The notes: generated by a model not told the origin, from the letters alone. DNA of 50,578 bases from an uncultured Clostridia bacterium (GCA_944380395.1 CALWHM010000012.1:1-50578), one strand, 5' to 3'; shown: positions 1 to 8,286, numbered from the stretch's first letter. A program made the numbers and translations.

Positions 1-285
1 GTCACTTTCTACTCCCTTTTAACCGTCATGTTCGCGCAGGTGGCAAAGCTGTTCAAACTCGCCGTCACGGGCGGTTTCACTTCCAACGTCATTCTGGACG
101 TAAATCTGGAGTGGTGGGCGCTCGTCATAATGGTAGCCGCCGCCGTGATAGGCGGACTGCTCGGCGCCGTGTTCAACAAGCGCCTTTCTTCAAAAGCCGT
201 CAACCGCATCTATTACGCCGTTATCGGGATAGTAATCGCGCTGAATATCTACAATATCATCTACAACGCGGTGACCGCGCTGTAA
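1..285 (+). CDS. TauE/SafE family permease, C-terminal part (cut by window start)
   Basis: The reading frame is open from base 1, so the gene begins before the window; only the last 94 residues are visible. Two hydrophobic helices flank a short basic loop (GAVFNKRLSSKAVNRIYY), which resembles the conserved end of the TauE/SafE (DUF81) family, where a glycine-rich helix is followed by a G-x-x-x-x-K-L-S-x-x-x-x-R-x-x-Y loop. Family members are membrane permeases linked to export of sulfite or other organic and inorganic anions; the substrate cannot be told here. It converges on the polyamine operon and is separated from it by a bidirectional terminator hairpin. Confidence 0.7.
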   Translation, partial: VTFYSLLTVMFAQVAKLFKLAVTGGFTSNVILDVNLEWWALVIMVAAAVIGGLLGAVFNKRLSSKAVNRIYYAVIGIVIALNIYNIIYNAVTAL

Positions 286-316
286 CTTGCAAAGTTATCC
301 GGTGAAACCGTTTGAA

Positions 317-338
317 AAACGCGCCCCGTGGCGCGTTT
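317..338. terminator. Bidirectional intrinsic terminator
   Basis: A 9-bp perfect stem (AAACGCGCC / GGCGCGTTT) with loop CCGT. A run of T follows on the plus strand, and a run of A precedes it and serves as the U-tract on the minus strand. It sits between the convergent permease gene and the 3' end of the polyamine operon. Confidence 0.75.
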
Positions 339-365
339 GTAATTTTCGTTCGTGCAGACAAAACG

Positions 366-1472
366 TCAGAGTCTGCTTTTGAAATCGTCGTAGGAAAAGG
401 TTCTTACCGTCACAAGTTCTCCGTTTGATTTCCTGTATAAAATGTCGGGCAGAGGGGTGCCGTTAAAGGTGTTGGTCTTTACCATTGTATAGAGCGCCAT
501 ATCCGTAAAAGTCACCTTATCGCCCACGGCAAGCGGGGAGTCGAACGAGTAATCGCCGATGACGTCGCCGGCAAGGCAGGTGTTGCCCGCAAGGCGGTAA
601 GTAAACTTTTTCTCTCCCGGCTGCCCCGAACCGAGTACGGGCGGGCGGTAGGGCATTTCCAGCACGTCGGGCATATGGCAGGCGGCGGAGACGTCCAGAA
701 CGGCTATATCCACGCCGTTGCGCACTATGTCCAGCACCGTGCCCACCAGCTCTCCAGCGTTCAGCACCACCGCTTCTCCCGGCTCCAGGTAGACCTGCAC
801 GCCGTACTTTTCCCGCAAGCGGGTTATGGTGCGTTCAAGGAGGGGAATATCGTAGTCGGGGCGGGTGATGTGGTGTCCGCCGCCCAAGTTTAGCCACTTG
901 ACTTTGCCCAAATATTTGCCGAATTTTTCTTCCAGCGCCTGAACGGTCACAGCCAAAGCGTCGCTGTTTTGTTCGCAGAGGGTGTGCATATGAAAGCCGT
1001 CCAAAACTTCAAGCGCCGTTTCGTCAAAGTCCTCCGCCTTAACGCCCATACGCGAACCGGGCGAGCAGGGGTCGTAAATGGCGTGCTCCTGCGTGGAGCA
1101 TTCGGGATTCAGCCTGAGTCCCACGTCCAAGCCGCAGAGCTTGGCGCGCACGCCGTACTTTTTCAATTGCGCCATAGAGTTGAACACGATGTCTGTCACA
1201 ACGGGCGCAAGCGCGTCAAAGTCCTCTTCCTTGTATGCGGGGGAAAAGACGTGCACTTCGCCCGGGAAGTGCTCCCTGCCCAGCCTGGCTTCATAAAGTC
1301 CGCTTGCCGCGGTGCCGTCCAAATATTGTGAAATGAGCGGATAAGTGGCGTAGCAGGAGTAGGCTTTTTGCGCAAGCAATATCTTGCAGCCCGTGTCGTC
1401 CTTTACTTTTTTCAGAACGCGCAGGTTGTGCAACAGGCTTTTTTCATCGATGATAAAACAGGGCGTACGCAT
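366..1472 (-). CDS. nspC: Carboxynorspermidine/carboxyspermidine decarboxylase
   Basis: Last gene of the polyamine operon. The 368-residue protein is a PLP-dependent fold III (alanine racemase-like) decarboxylase of the NspC family. The PLP lysine lies near residue 36 in LLAQKAYSCY, and a glycine-histidine cluster (LNLGGGHH) and HTLCEQN are family landmarks. It would decarboxylate carboxynorspermidine or carboxyspermidine to norspermidine or spermidine. The start chosen is the ATG at 1472, which shares its A with the TGA of the upstream dehydrogenase (TGATG), a classic translational-coupling overlap. An in-frame start 12 codons upstream would lie inside the upstream gene and adds a basic tail not expected of the family. 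Length fits NspC (about 370-380). Confidence 0.9.
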   Translation of the reverse strand: MRTPCFIIDEKSLLHNLRVLKKVKDDTGCKILLAQKAYSCYATYPLISQYLDGTAASGLYEARLGREHFPGEVHVFSPAYKEEDFDALAPVVTDIVFNSMAQLKKYGVRAKLCGLDVGLRLNPECSTQEHAIYDPCSPGSRMGVKAEDFDETALEVLDGFHMHTLCEQNSDALAVTVQALEEKFGKYLGKVKWLNLGGGHHITRPDYDIPLLERTITRLREKYGVQVYLEPGEAVVLNAGELVGTVLDIVRNGVDIAVLDVSAACHMPDVLEMPYRPPVLGSGQPGEKKFTYRLAGNTCLAGDVIGDYSFDSPLAVGDKVTFTDMALYTMVKTNTFNGTPLPDILYRKSNGELVTVRTFSYDDFKSRL

Positions 1473-2731
1473 CAGTCTACAAGAACGGGGTCGTTTTCTA
1501 TCTGCCAAGGCAGACCGTATTTATTCAGCGCGTCCATATAGGGGTCGGGGTCGAACTGCTCCACCGTGTACACGCCCGGCGCCGTCCACTTGCCCGTGAC
1601 CATCATCATCGCGCCTATCATCGCGGGCACGCCCGTGGTGTACGCCACCGCCTGTGAGCCTACTTCCTTAAAGCACTCTTCGTGATCGCAGATGTTGTAG
1701 ATGTAAGCGCTCTTCTTCTTGCCGTCCTTTACGCCCGTGAAGATGCAGCCGATATTCGTCTTGCCCTTGGTGCGCGGACCCAAAGAAGCGGGGTCGGGGA
1801 GCAGCGCCTTCAAAAACTGTATGGGCACGATCTCACGCCCTTCAAACATAACGGGCTGAGTGGAGAGCATTCCCACGTTTTCCAAACACTTCATATGCGT
1901 AAGATAGCTCTGCCCGAAAGTCATAAAAAAGCGAATGCGCTTTACGCCCCTGATGTTCTTGGCAAGGGATTCTATCTCCTCGTGGTGGAGCAGGTACATA
2001 TCCTTTTCCCCCACGCCGTCAAAATCATACTCGCGCTTTATGCTCATTGCGGGCACTTCCACCCACTTGCCGTTCTCCCAATATGAGCCGGGCGCGGAAA
2101 CTTCGCGCAGGTTTATCTCCGGGTTGAAGTTGGTGGCGAAGGGATAGCCGTGGTCGCCGCCGTTGCAGTCCAGAATATCTATCGTGTCTATGCTGTCGAA
2201 CAGGTGCTTTTGGGCGTAAGCGCAATATGCCTGCGTAACGCCGGGGTCGAAGCCCGAACCCAAAAGCGCGGTAAGTCCCGCTTTTTTGAACTTTTCCGCA
2301 TATTCCCATTGATAAGAATAGTCGAAGTAGGCGGAAAAGCCCTCCTTTTTGCAGCGCTCTTCGTATCTTGCGCGCCAGGCGGGATCGTCAGTGTTCTCCG
2401 GCTCATAGTTGGCAGTGTCCATATAGTTTACGCCGCACTTTAAGCACGCGTCCATTATGGTCAGGTCCTGATAGGGCAGGGCGATGTTCATAACAAGCTC
2501 CGGTTTGAAGGAGTTTATCAGCTCGCAAAGCTCGTCCACGCTGTCGGCATCCACCCTAGCAGTGCTTATTTTGGTCTTAGTCTTGCCTTCCAGCTTCTTC
2601 TTCATAGCGTCGCACTTGGATTTGGTGCGGCTTGCAATGCATATTTCGGTGAACACCTCGTCCGCCTGACAGCACTTTTGAATAGCCACCTGCGCCACGC
2701 CGCCGCAGCCGATGATGAGAACTTTTGCCAT
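1472..2731 (-). CDS. Carboxynorspermidine dehydrogenase (saccharopine dehydrogenase-like)
   Basis: 419 residues beginning with a Rossmann dinucleotide site (MAKVLIIGCGGVAQVAIQKC, glycine-rich G-x-G-G-V-A). The family (LYS1-like, called CANSDH or CASDH) condenses L-aspartate semialdehyde with a diamine (diaminopropane or putrescine) using NADPH to give carboxynorspermidine or carboxyspermidine. Its partner nspC follows with a one-base overlap, and speB precedes it by one base, so both diamine supply and decarboxylation are encoded alongside. Saccharopine dehydrogenase itself is a less likely reading given this context. No internal defects are seen. Confidence 0.88.
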   Translation of the reverse strand: MAKVLIIGCGGVAQVAIQKCCQADEVFTEICIASRTKSKCDAMKKKLEGKTKTKISTARVDADSVDELCELINSFKPELVMNIALPYQDLTIMDACLKCGVNYMDTANYEPENTDDPAWRARYEERCKKEGFSAYFDYSYQWEYAEKFKKAGLTALLGSGFDPGVTQAYCAYAQKHLFDSIDTIDILDCNGGDHGYPFATNFNPEINLREVSAPGSYWENGKWVEVPAMSIKREYDFDGVGEKDMYLLHHEEIESLAKNIRGVKRIRFFMTFGQSYLTHMKCLENVGMLSTQPVMFEGREIVPIQFLKALLPDPASLGPRTKGKTNIGCIFTGVKDGKKKSAYIYNICDHEECFKEVGSQAVAYTTGVPAMIGAMMMVTGKWTAPGVYTVEQFDPDPYMDALNKYGLPWQIENDPVLVD

Positions 2732-2732
2732 A

Positions 2733-3596
2733 TTAGACCTCCTTATTTTCGAGAGCTATGAGCATCTCGCGTATAATCTTGCAAGCCGCCGCGGTGGAAA
2801 TTCCGCTTTGGTCGTAGGGCGGGGAAAGCTCGTTCACGTCGCACCCCACGATGTTTGCCCGCCTGCACACGGCAGTGGCGGCTTTTCTGAGCGCGTCAAA
2901 CGTCACGCCGCCCGGTTCGGGAGTGCCCGTGCCGGGGAACACGGAAGGATCCAGAACGTCCAGATCCAAAGTAAAGTATACGGGCTTGCCCTTTAATTCT
3001 TCCAGCACGCCGTAAAGCCCTTCAAAGTCGAAAAGGCGGGTGGTGACTTTGCCTTCTTTCCACTCAAATTCGCTCTTATCGCCCGAACGTATGCCGAATT
3101 GGAATATCCTGCCGTCCCCTACGATGTCGTAACAGCGGCGGATAACGCACGCGTGCGAGAGTTTCACGCCCAGATAGTCGTTCCTCAGATCCGCGTGTGC
3201 GTCAAAGTGTATTATGTGCACGTCGGGATATTTTTCCGCAACCGCGCTGAACGCGCCCAGCGTTACCAAGTGTTCTCCGCCTATCATAAACGGTATTTTT
3301 CCGTCCTTCAAAATGGCAGCCGTGCGCTTTTTTATCACTTTTAGGGCGGCTAAGGGATCGCCTATCGGCAGGTCGAGTTCCCCGCTGTCCAAAACGCGGC
3401 AGTCCAGAAGATCCGCGTCCTGATAGGGACTGAAAGTTTCCAAGCCGTAAGAATCGCGCCTTATCGCGCCGCCCGCAAAGCGGGTGCCGGGGCGGAAGGA
3501 AGTGGTGCCGTCAAACGGCGCGGAGAACATAACTATGTCCGCGTTTTTGTAGTTGGTATCGCAAGCCATAAAGGCGTCAGTCTGCATGCTCAACAT
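2733..3596 (-). CDS. speB: Agmatinase (ureohydrolase family)
   Basis: 287 residues of the arginase/agmatinase superfamily. Manganese ligands are visible in GGEH (106-109), FDAHADLR (about 131-138) and DLDVLDPS (about 211-218). It should hydrolyse agmatine to putrescine and urea; an N-aminopropylagmatine substrate is also possible, because speD and speE lie in the same operon. The start at 3596 overlaps the last codons of speE; a GGAGG lies about 12 bases upstream inside speE, so 3587 or 3569 are alternative starts. It sits one base upstream of the dehydrogenase gene. Confidence 0.88.
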   Translation of the reverse strand: MLSMQTDAFMACDTNYKNADIVMFSAPFDGTTSFRPGTRFAGGAIRRDSYGLETFSPYQDADLLDCRVLDSGELDLPIGDPLAALKVIKKRTAAILKDGKIPFMIGGEHLVTLGAFSAVAEKYPDVHIIHFDAHADLRNDYLGVKLSHACVIRRCYDIVGDGRIFQFGIRSGDKSEFEWKEGKVTTRLFDFEGLYGVLEELKGKPVYFTLDLDVLDPSVFPGTGTPEPGGVTFDALRKAATAVCRRANIVGCDVNELSPPYDQSGISTAAACKIIREMLIALENKEV

Positions 3597-4437
3597 TGCT
3601 CAAAAGTTCCTCCACGTATGCGGGAATGTAGAACGCCCCCTTGTGCAGAGTCGTGGTGTAATATCCGCACTTTATGCCGCGCGCGTTCCAGCGCTTTTCG
3701 TCCAGATCGCGCAGCGGATGATATTTTTTGGACGCGAATCCGAACAGCCAATGTCCGGAAGGGTAGCTGGGGATATGCGCCTGATAAACTTTGGCTTTGG
3801 GGAAGGATTCCACAATGCGCTTGTGCGCGCGCTGGCAGGCGATGGCGTCCTCCGCGTAAAAAGGGCTTTCGTGCTGATTGACCATAATGCCGTCGCTGCG
3901 CAAAGCCTTGTAGCAATTGCCGTAAAATTCGCGCGTGAACAGTCCTTCTCCCGGTCCGAACGGGTCCGTGGAGTCCACTATTATAAGGTCGTAGGCGTCC
4001 TTCTTGGAGCGCACGAATTTGAGTCCGTCCTCAAAGTGCAGGCTCACGCGCGGATCGTCGAACGCGCACGCCGTGAAGGGCAGATATTCCCTGCACACGC
4101 GGGTGACTTCCTCGTCTATCTCAACAAGGTCGATATGCTCTATGTCGTCGTACTTGACCAGCTCGCGTATAACTCCGCCGTCGCCGCCGCCTATCACCAG
4201 CACGTCTTTGGCGTTCGGGTGCACTGCAAGGGGCACGTGCGTTATCATCTCGTGATATATGAACTCGTCTTTTTCCGTGAGCATCATATATCCGTCCAGC
4301 ACCAAAAATCTGCCGAATTCGGGGGAATCGAATACGTCTATACGCTGGAACTCGCTTTTGCACGAGTAAACCTGCTTATCCACGCGAATGGAAAGCTTTA
4401 CGTTGGGCGTGTGCATTTCAGAAAACCAATACTCCAT
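3577..4437 (-). CDS. speE: Spermidine synthase (aminopropyltransferase)
   Basis: 286 residues, the usual SpeE length. The decarboxylated-AdoMet site GGGDGG is at 83-88, the acidic residue that ends the next strand is in VEIDEE (about 106), and the catalytic aspartates fall in VDSTDP (about 154-159). The N-terminal beta-hairpin domain (residues 1-60) is intact. The enzyme moves an aminopropyl group from decarboxylated AdoMet, made by SpeD, to putrescine or possibly agmatine. It follows the decarboxylase gene by one base and overlaps speB, so the operon is tightly coupled. Confidence 0.93.
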   Translation of the reverse strand: MEYWFSEMHTPNVKLSIRVDKQVYSCKSEFQRIDVFDSPEFGRFLVLDGYMMLTEKDEFIYHEMITHVPLAVHPNAKDVLVIGGGDGGVIRELVKYDDIEHIDLVEIDEEVTRVCREYLPFTACAFDDPRVSLHFEDGLKFVRSKKDAYDLIIVDSTDPFGPGEGLFTREFYGNCYKALRSDGIMVNQHESPFYAEDAIACQRAHKRIVESFPKAKVYQAHIPSYPSGHWLFGFASKKYHPLRDLDEKRWNARGIKCGYYTTTLHKGAFYIPAYVEELLSNVEHAD

Positions 4438-4438
4438 A

Positions 4439-5893
4439 TCAAACTCCTTTCAGCACGTTCAGCCGAGTGATGTCGGCGTCTTCCGGACCGGTCATCGAAC
4501 AGCCCTTGTCCTTTGCGTATTCGATATAATCGAGAATTTGCGGTGTTATCTGCTCCCCGGGCGCCAGAATGGGTATGCCGGGAGGGTAGCACATCACAAA
4601 TTCGCTGCATATCCTGCCCGCCGTCTGCTTTAAGGGCAGGGAAACTTTATCCGCGTAAAACGCTTCTTGCGGGGATACGACCACTATGGGGTCGATGTAC
4701 TCTTGCTTCATCAGTCCCGCCTTGTCGCGCTTGAACCGCCTGCGTATCTCCGCCAAGGCGCCTATGAGCCGCTCTATCTCGCGCGGGCGGTCGCCTATGG
4801 AGATGTACGCCAGCAGGTTGCCCAGGTCGCCGAACTCCGCCTGAATGTCGTACTCGTCGCGCAAAAGCGAATACACTTCTATGCCCGCAAGCCCCACGTT
4901 CAGGGTGTTTATGGAAAGTTTGGTTTCGTCAAAGTCGAATATGCTGTCCCCGTTGATAAGCTCTTTTCCGTAAGCGTAATAGTCGCCTATCTCGTTGACT
5001 TCTTCGCGCGCGTACCTTGCCAGGCGCGTGACGTTTGCAAAAGCCTGCTTTCCGCGCAGCGCCAGGTTGCGCCGCGAAATATCCAAAGAAGAAAGCAGAA
5101 GATATGAAGCGCTTGTGGTCTGCGTAAGGTTTATTATCTGACGGACGTATCCTTCGTGCATAGCTGGGCCCGTGAGCAGCACGGAGCTTTGCGTCAAGCT
5201 TCCGCCCGACTTGTGCATAGACACCGCCGCCATATCCGCGCCCGCCGCCATTGCGGAGAGGGGCATATCCTCCCCGAAATAAAAGTGCGTGCCGTGCGCT
5301 TCGTCCACTATGCACAGCATACCGTGCGCGTGCGCCAGCTCCACTATCTTTTTCAAATCGGAGCAGATGCCGTAATAAGTGGGGTTGTTCACCAGCACCG
5401 CTTTTGCGTCCGGGTTTTGCGCTATGGCTCTCTCCACGCCCGCAACGCTCATTCCGAGCGATATGCCCAGATCATCGTCGCATTCGGGATCCACGTAAAC
5501 GGGCAGGGCGCCGTTCAAGACCATTGCCCCCATAACGCTGCGGTGCACGTTGCGCGGCAAAATTATCTTTTCGCCCTTCTTGGACACGGCAAGCACCATA
5601 CTCTGCACGGCGGAGGTGGTGCCGCCCACCATAAGGAAAGCGTGCGCCGCGCCGAACGCTTCCGCCGCCAGCTCTTCCGCGTCCTTGATAACGGAAACGG
5701 GGTGGCACAGAAAGTCCAGGCACTTCATTGAGTTCACGTCCAAATTCATACAACGTTCGCCCAAAAGCGCCGTAAGTTCGGGATTGCCGCGCCCGCGCTT
5801 GTGTCCGGGCACGTCAAAGGGCACCATTCGCATGGATTGGAAGTTTTCCAAAGCCTCATATATGGGCGCTCTTTCCTGCGTAAGTTTCTTCAT
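4439..5893 (-). CDS. speA: Orn/Lys/Arg decarboxylase, probably arginine decarboxylase
   Basis: 484 residues of the fold I PLP decarboxylase family in the short form typical of Bacillus SpeA. Seen: VPGHKRGRG near residue 28, the aspartate of VDEAHGTHF (about 197) that holds the PLP ring nitrogen, and the Schiff-base lysine in SMHKSGG (K228). The N-terminal wing domain of the long Proteobacterial enzymes is absent. Arginine is the likely substrate because agmatinase is two genes downstream; the sequence alone does not exclude lysine or ornithine. It begins one base after the speD stop. Confidence 0.87.
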   Translation of the reverse strand: MKKLTQERAPIYEALENFQSMRMVPFDVPGHKRGRGNPELTALLGERCMNLDVNSMKCLDFLCHPVSVIKDAEELAAEAFGAAHAFLMVGGTTSAVQSMVLAVSKKGEKIILPRNVHRSVMGAMVLNGALPVYVDPECDDDLGISLGMSVAGVERAIAQNPDAKAVLVNNPTYYGICSDLKKIVELAHAHGMLCIVDEAHGTHFYFGEDMPLSAMAAGADMAAVSMHKSGGSLTQSSVLLTGPAMHEGYVRQIINLTQTTSASYLLLSSLDISRRNLALRGKQAFANVTRLARYAREEVNEIGDYYAYGKELINGDSIFDFDETKLSINTLNVGLAGIEVYSLLRDEYDIQAEFGDLGNLLAYISIGDRPREIERLIGALAEIRRRFKRDKAGLMKQEYIDPIVVVSPQEAFYADKVSLPLKQTAGRICSEFVMCYPPGIPILAPGEQITPQILDYIEYAKDKGCSMTGPEDADITRLNVLKGV

Positions 5894-5894
5894 C

Positions 5895-6653
5895 TCAGTA
5901 CACGTTCCTGCCGCTGAATATCTCTATCATCTCGCGGCGCAGATTGTTCATTATTTCCAGCCTGAGTCTGGGCGGAAGTTCGTATACGTCCGTCTTGAAC
6001 AGGTAGTTTTGCAAGTTTATGTCCTTCACCATCATCTTGGTGTGGAAGATGTTGGCACCGTAAACGTTTATATCCGCGGCGTCGTAACGGGACAGAATGT
6101 TGTCGGAGATATAATCCTGTATGCTGGTCACCTTGTGGTCCATAAACAGCTTTTTGCCGTCCACGTCGCGCGTAAAGCCGCGCACGCGGTAGTCCATCGT
6201 GATGATGTCCGAATCAAAAGAGCTGATAAGGTAGTCCAGCGTGGAAAGCGGCGTTATCTCTCCGCAGGTGGCTACGTCTATGTCCACGCGGAAGGTGGCA
6301 AGTGAGGTTTCCGGGTGGTACTCCGGATAGGTGTGCACGGTGACGTGGCTCTTGTCCAGATGCGCAAGCTGAGTTTCCCCCGCGGGCTTCATAGAGCCTT
6401 CCGCTATCAGAATGGTCACGGAAGCGCCCTGCGGATCGTAATCCTGCTTGGCGATGTTCAGCACTTTCGCGCCTATCATATCCGTCAGAGTGGTGAGGAT
6501 GTTGGTAAGGCGTTCGGAGTTATACTGCTCGTCAATATAGGCGATGTAATCGCGCTGTTCGCGCGCCGTTTTGGCATAGCAAACGTCGTATATGTTAAAG
6601 CTCAAAGCCTTGGTCAGGTTGTTGAACCCGTACAACTTCATCTTATCTTCCAT
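5895..6653 (-). CDS. speD: S-adenosylmethionine decarboxylase proenzyme
   Basis: First gene of the operon, 252 residues, closely resembling the long SpeD of enterobacteria ([13 protein letters not shown] at the N-terminus, [13 protein letters not shown] later). The self-cleavage site [13 protein letters not shown] places the pyruvoyl-forming serine at residue 102. The product supplies decarboxylated AdoMet to SpeE. The start at 6653 has GGAGG five bases upstream and matches the family N-terminus. A second in-frame ATG at 6716, with its own AGGAG, would add 21 residues and would translate straight through the leader hairpin; it may matter for regulation rather than enzyme structure. Confidence 0.93.
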   Translation of the reverse strand: MEDKMKLYGFNNLTKALSFNIYDVCYAKTAREQRDYIAYIDEQYNSERLTNILTTLTDMIGAKVLNIAKQDYDPQGASVTILIAEGSMKPAGETQLAHLDKSHVTVHTYPEYHPETSLATFRVDIDVATCGEITPLSTLDYLISSFDSDIITMDYRVRGFTRDVDGKKLFMDHKVTSIQDYISDNILSRYDAADINVYGANIFHTKMMVKDINLQNYLFKTDVYELPPRLRLEIMNNLRREMIEIFSGRNVY

Positions 6654-6975
6654 TGTTCCTCCGACAAAAAGGGCGATATGCCAAGCATACCGCCCGTAAT
6701 GTATCGTATAGTGCATAATGCTCCTACGGATAACAGAGTCTATATAGCAAATACTTACTTTTACTACTCTTATTGTTACAAGCGGTTTGTGCGCGTTTGC
6801 GCACACGGTTATCAAGTAACCAACTTATACGATCGGTTTCCCGATACAATAAGGCAACGGATGTTGCTGTTCGGCAGTGGACCCGGCTGTCCGTATGGCC
6901 TTGACCCGCAAGGGTGGTCCGTAGTTATTTGCATGGATACTCTGCAAAGGCGCACGCCTTTTCATATCCGATGGT
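6654..6975 (-). ncRNA. Structured 5' leader of the polyamine operon (candidate riboregulator)
   Basis: About 320 nt lie between the predicted transcription start (near 6975) and speD. Read 5' to 3' on the minus strand it is hairpin-rich: AAAGGCG-TG-CGCCTTT, an outer GGATA/TATCC pair, GCAAC-atcc-GTTGC, ATCGG-GAAA-CCGAT with a GNRA loop, GGTTA-cttga-TAACC, TGTGCG-caaa-CGCGCA, and finally the terminator-like hairpin. It matches no riboswitch consensus I recall (SAM, TPP, cobalamin, c-di-GMP, T-box all looked for). Ligand or factor unknown; a polyamine or AdoMet would be the natural guess. Confidence 0.6.
6665..6695 (-). terminator. Terminator-like attenuator hairpin in the speD leader
   Basis: On the minus strand an 11-bp stem (GGGCGGTATGC / GCATATCGCCC, one G-U pair, loop TTG) is followed at once by TTTTTGT and then by the speD ribosome site GGAGG. 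Having an intrinsic terminator between promoter and first gene is a hallmark of transcription attenuation. If it forms, the six-gene operon is not transcribed. Confidence 0.75.
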
Positions 6976-6981
6976 AGCTTC

Positions 6982-7010
6982 ATTGTAAAACATAAATTGC
7001 CAAATGTCAA
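6982..7010 (-). promoter_or_regulatory. Promoter of the polyamine operon
   Basis: Minus-strand TTGACA (7005-7010), 17-base spacer, TACAAT (6982-6987). A near-perfect vegetative sigma factor promoter, placing the start near 6975, 322 bases before speD. Confidence 0.85.
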
Positions 7011-7065
7011 TCACTTTCCCCAAAATTAAGGGCGGGAATTGAAAAACGCCTTTTTAAAGCGGGTA

Positions 7066-7357
7066 CCCGAAGGCAACCTCAGTAGAACACATTTTATTGA
7101 AAAACATAAAATATGTGTATATGTAGGTTTATAAAATGCTCTGCTTTTAGCGGAGCGCGTGGCGCTCCACCCATGATTACGCTTCGAAGTAACATAGCTT
7201 GTTTTATTGATATTCTTCTTCGAAGCCTTATCGGGGATGCAACGTCCCACGTTGCCGCGAGATGGCGCGCAGTTGTAGTAACCTACTACAAGCGACAAAT
7301 TGCACAAAGATGGCGAAAACAGCTAGCTAAAAGTGTTCTACTGGGGTTGCCTTCGGG
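7066..7357. mobile_element. MITE 1, flanked by TA, inserted in the 3' end of the esterase gene
   Basis: A 292-bp segment with about 30-bp terminal inverted repeats: the left end begins CCCGAAGGCAACCTCAGTAG and the right end, reversed, CCCGAAGGCAACCCCAGTAG. TA flanks both sides, the signature of Tc1/mariner or IS630-type transposition. It has no ORF. Its core (about 7256-7316, including a TTGTAGTAGGTTACTACAA dyad) matches MITE 2 at 41810-42067. It also carries a GGAGCGC-gtg-GCGCTCC hairpin (7152-7168) shared with the repeat islands. Without it the esterase would read ...FTKYPL and stop. Confidence 0.8.
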
Positions 7358-8286
7358 TACTTAGTGAAAATGCGCTTTACAAACTCGTTCAGGGCTTGCC
7401 GCCACACGGACGGGGAGTGTATGCCCAAGGGGGTGGAATAAGCCACGCTCAACCCGGCTTCTTCCAGCTTCGCCTTCAAATTTTCGCTCACGGGCAAAAG
7501 CGTGTCCAGACTGCCGCAAGTCACCTGCACGTAATCGAATTTTTCGCCCGTAAGCGTAAGGTCGGGCACGTATGAGGAGGCGGATACGACGTTGTCGCCG
7601 AATGAAGCGGAGGAAAACGCGCCCACGGCGCAAAACTTGTCGGGGTAGGCGAAAGCCGTAAGTATCGCTTCTCTGCCGCCCATTGAAAAGCCCGCTATCG
7701 CGGCGCCGTCCCTGCCGGGCAAAACGGAGTAATGCTCATTGACGTAAGGCATAAGACTTTCCGCTATCTCCCGCCCCGTCAAATCGTATACGGCGGTAAG
7801 GTCGGGAGAAGTCCACGAGGGCGCGCTTTCGTCCGCGTTCAGCAGGCTGTTCACGTTCACAAGTATCATCTCGCTTGCGCCGTCGAAATAGTGCGCGTTG
7901 GCGGATATTATATGCGCGTTCAGCACAAAGCCGTAAACGCTGCCCGTCCAGGAAGTATCGTCGCAATTGAGTCCGTGCAGCAGATAGAGCACGGGATAAC
8001 GCTTTGCTTCGTCATAGTCTGCGGGCAGGGTCACGGTGGCGTGGCGCATCGTGCCCGTAACGGCGGAGGGGTAGGTTATGCGCTGCGGCGCGCCGTAAGA
8101 ACAGCCCTCCTGCGCATTATAGAAGATATAACCGTCGGGGTAAGAGGGCTGTTCGGGCGCAGGCTGCGTTTGCTCCGGCGTCTGTTCGGGCGGCTGCTCG
8201 GACGCTTCGTCCGTCTTGCACGCGGCAAGGCAGAATATGATTATGATAAGCGCCGCCGCGGCTAATATGCGACAAATTCTCTTCAT
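7327..8286 (-). CDS. Secreted esterase lipoprotein (alpha/beta hydrolase, esterase D-like)
   Basis: 319 residues. The N-terminus is a lipoprotein signal peptide ending in LAACK, followed by a P/E/Q/T-rich linker (about residues 25-50) that would tether the enzyme to the membrane. The catalytic domain has LYLLHGLNCD (oxyanion loop), the nucleophile elbow GFSMGG and a late histidine in LGIHSPSVW, as in esterase D/feruloyl-esterase-like proteins. Substrate unknown; a polysaccharide-linked ester is plausible. The last ten or so codons (KYPKATPVEHF) come from the terminal repeat of MITE 1, so the native C-terminus was probably shorter by seven residues. The ATG at 8286 is preferred over a TTG two codons earlier. 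No strong ribosome site is seen. Confidence 0.8.
   Translation of the reverse strand: MKRICRILAAAALIIIIFCLAACKTDEASEQPPEQTPEQTQPAPEQPSYPDGYIFYNAQEGCSYGAPQRITYPSAVTGTMRHATVTLPADYDEAKRYPVLYLLHGLNCDDTSWTGSVYGFVLNAHIISANAHYFDGASEMILVNVNSLLNADESAPSWTSPDLTAVYDLTGREIAESLMPYVNEHYSVLPGRDGAAIAGFSMGGREAILTAFAYPDKFCAVGAFSSASFGDNVVSASSYVPDLTLTGEKFDYVQVTCGSLDTLLPVSENLKAKLEEAGLSVAYSTPLGIHSPSVWRQALNEFVKRIFTKYPKATPVEHF

Noticed and set aside
5895-6815. N-terminally longer SpeD of 306 residues
   Set aside because: The extra part spans the attenuator and leader; the start at 6653 matches the family N-terminus and has GGAGG. The ATG at 6716 is kept only as a regulatory possibility.
6654-6975. SAM, T-box, c-di-GMP, TPP or cobalamin riboswitch
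   Set aside because: None of the conserved core sequences of these classes could be found by eye in the leader.
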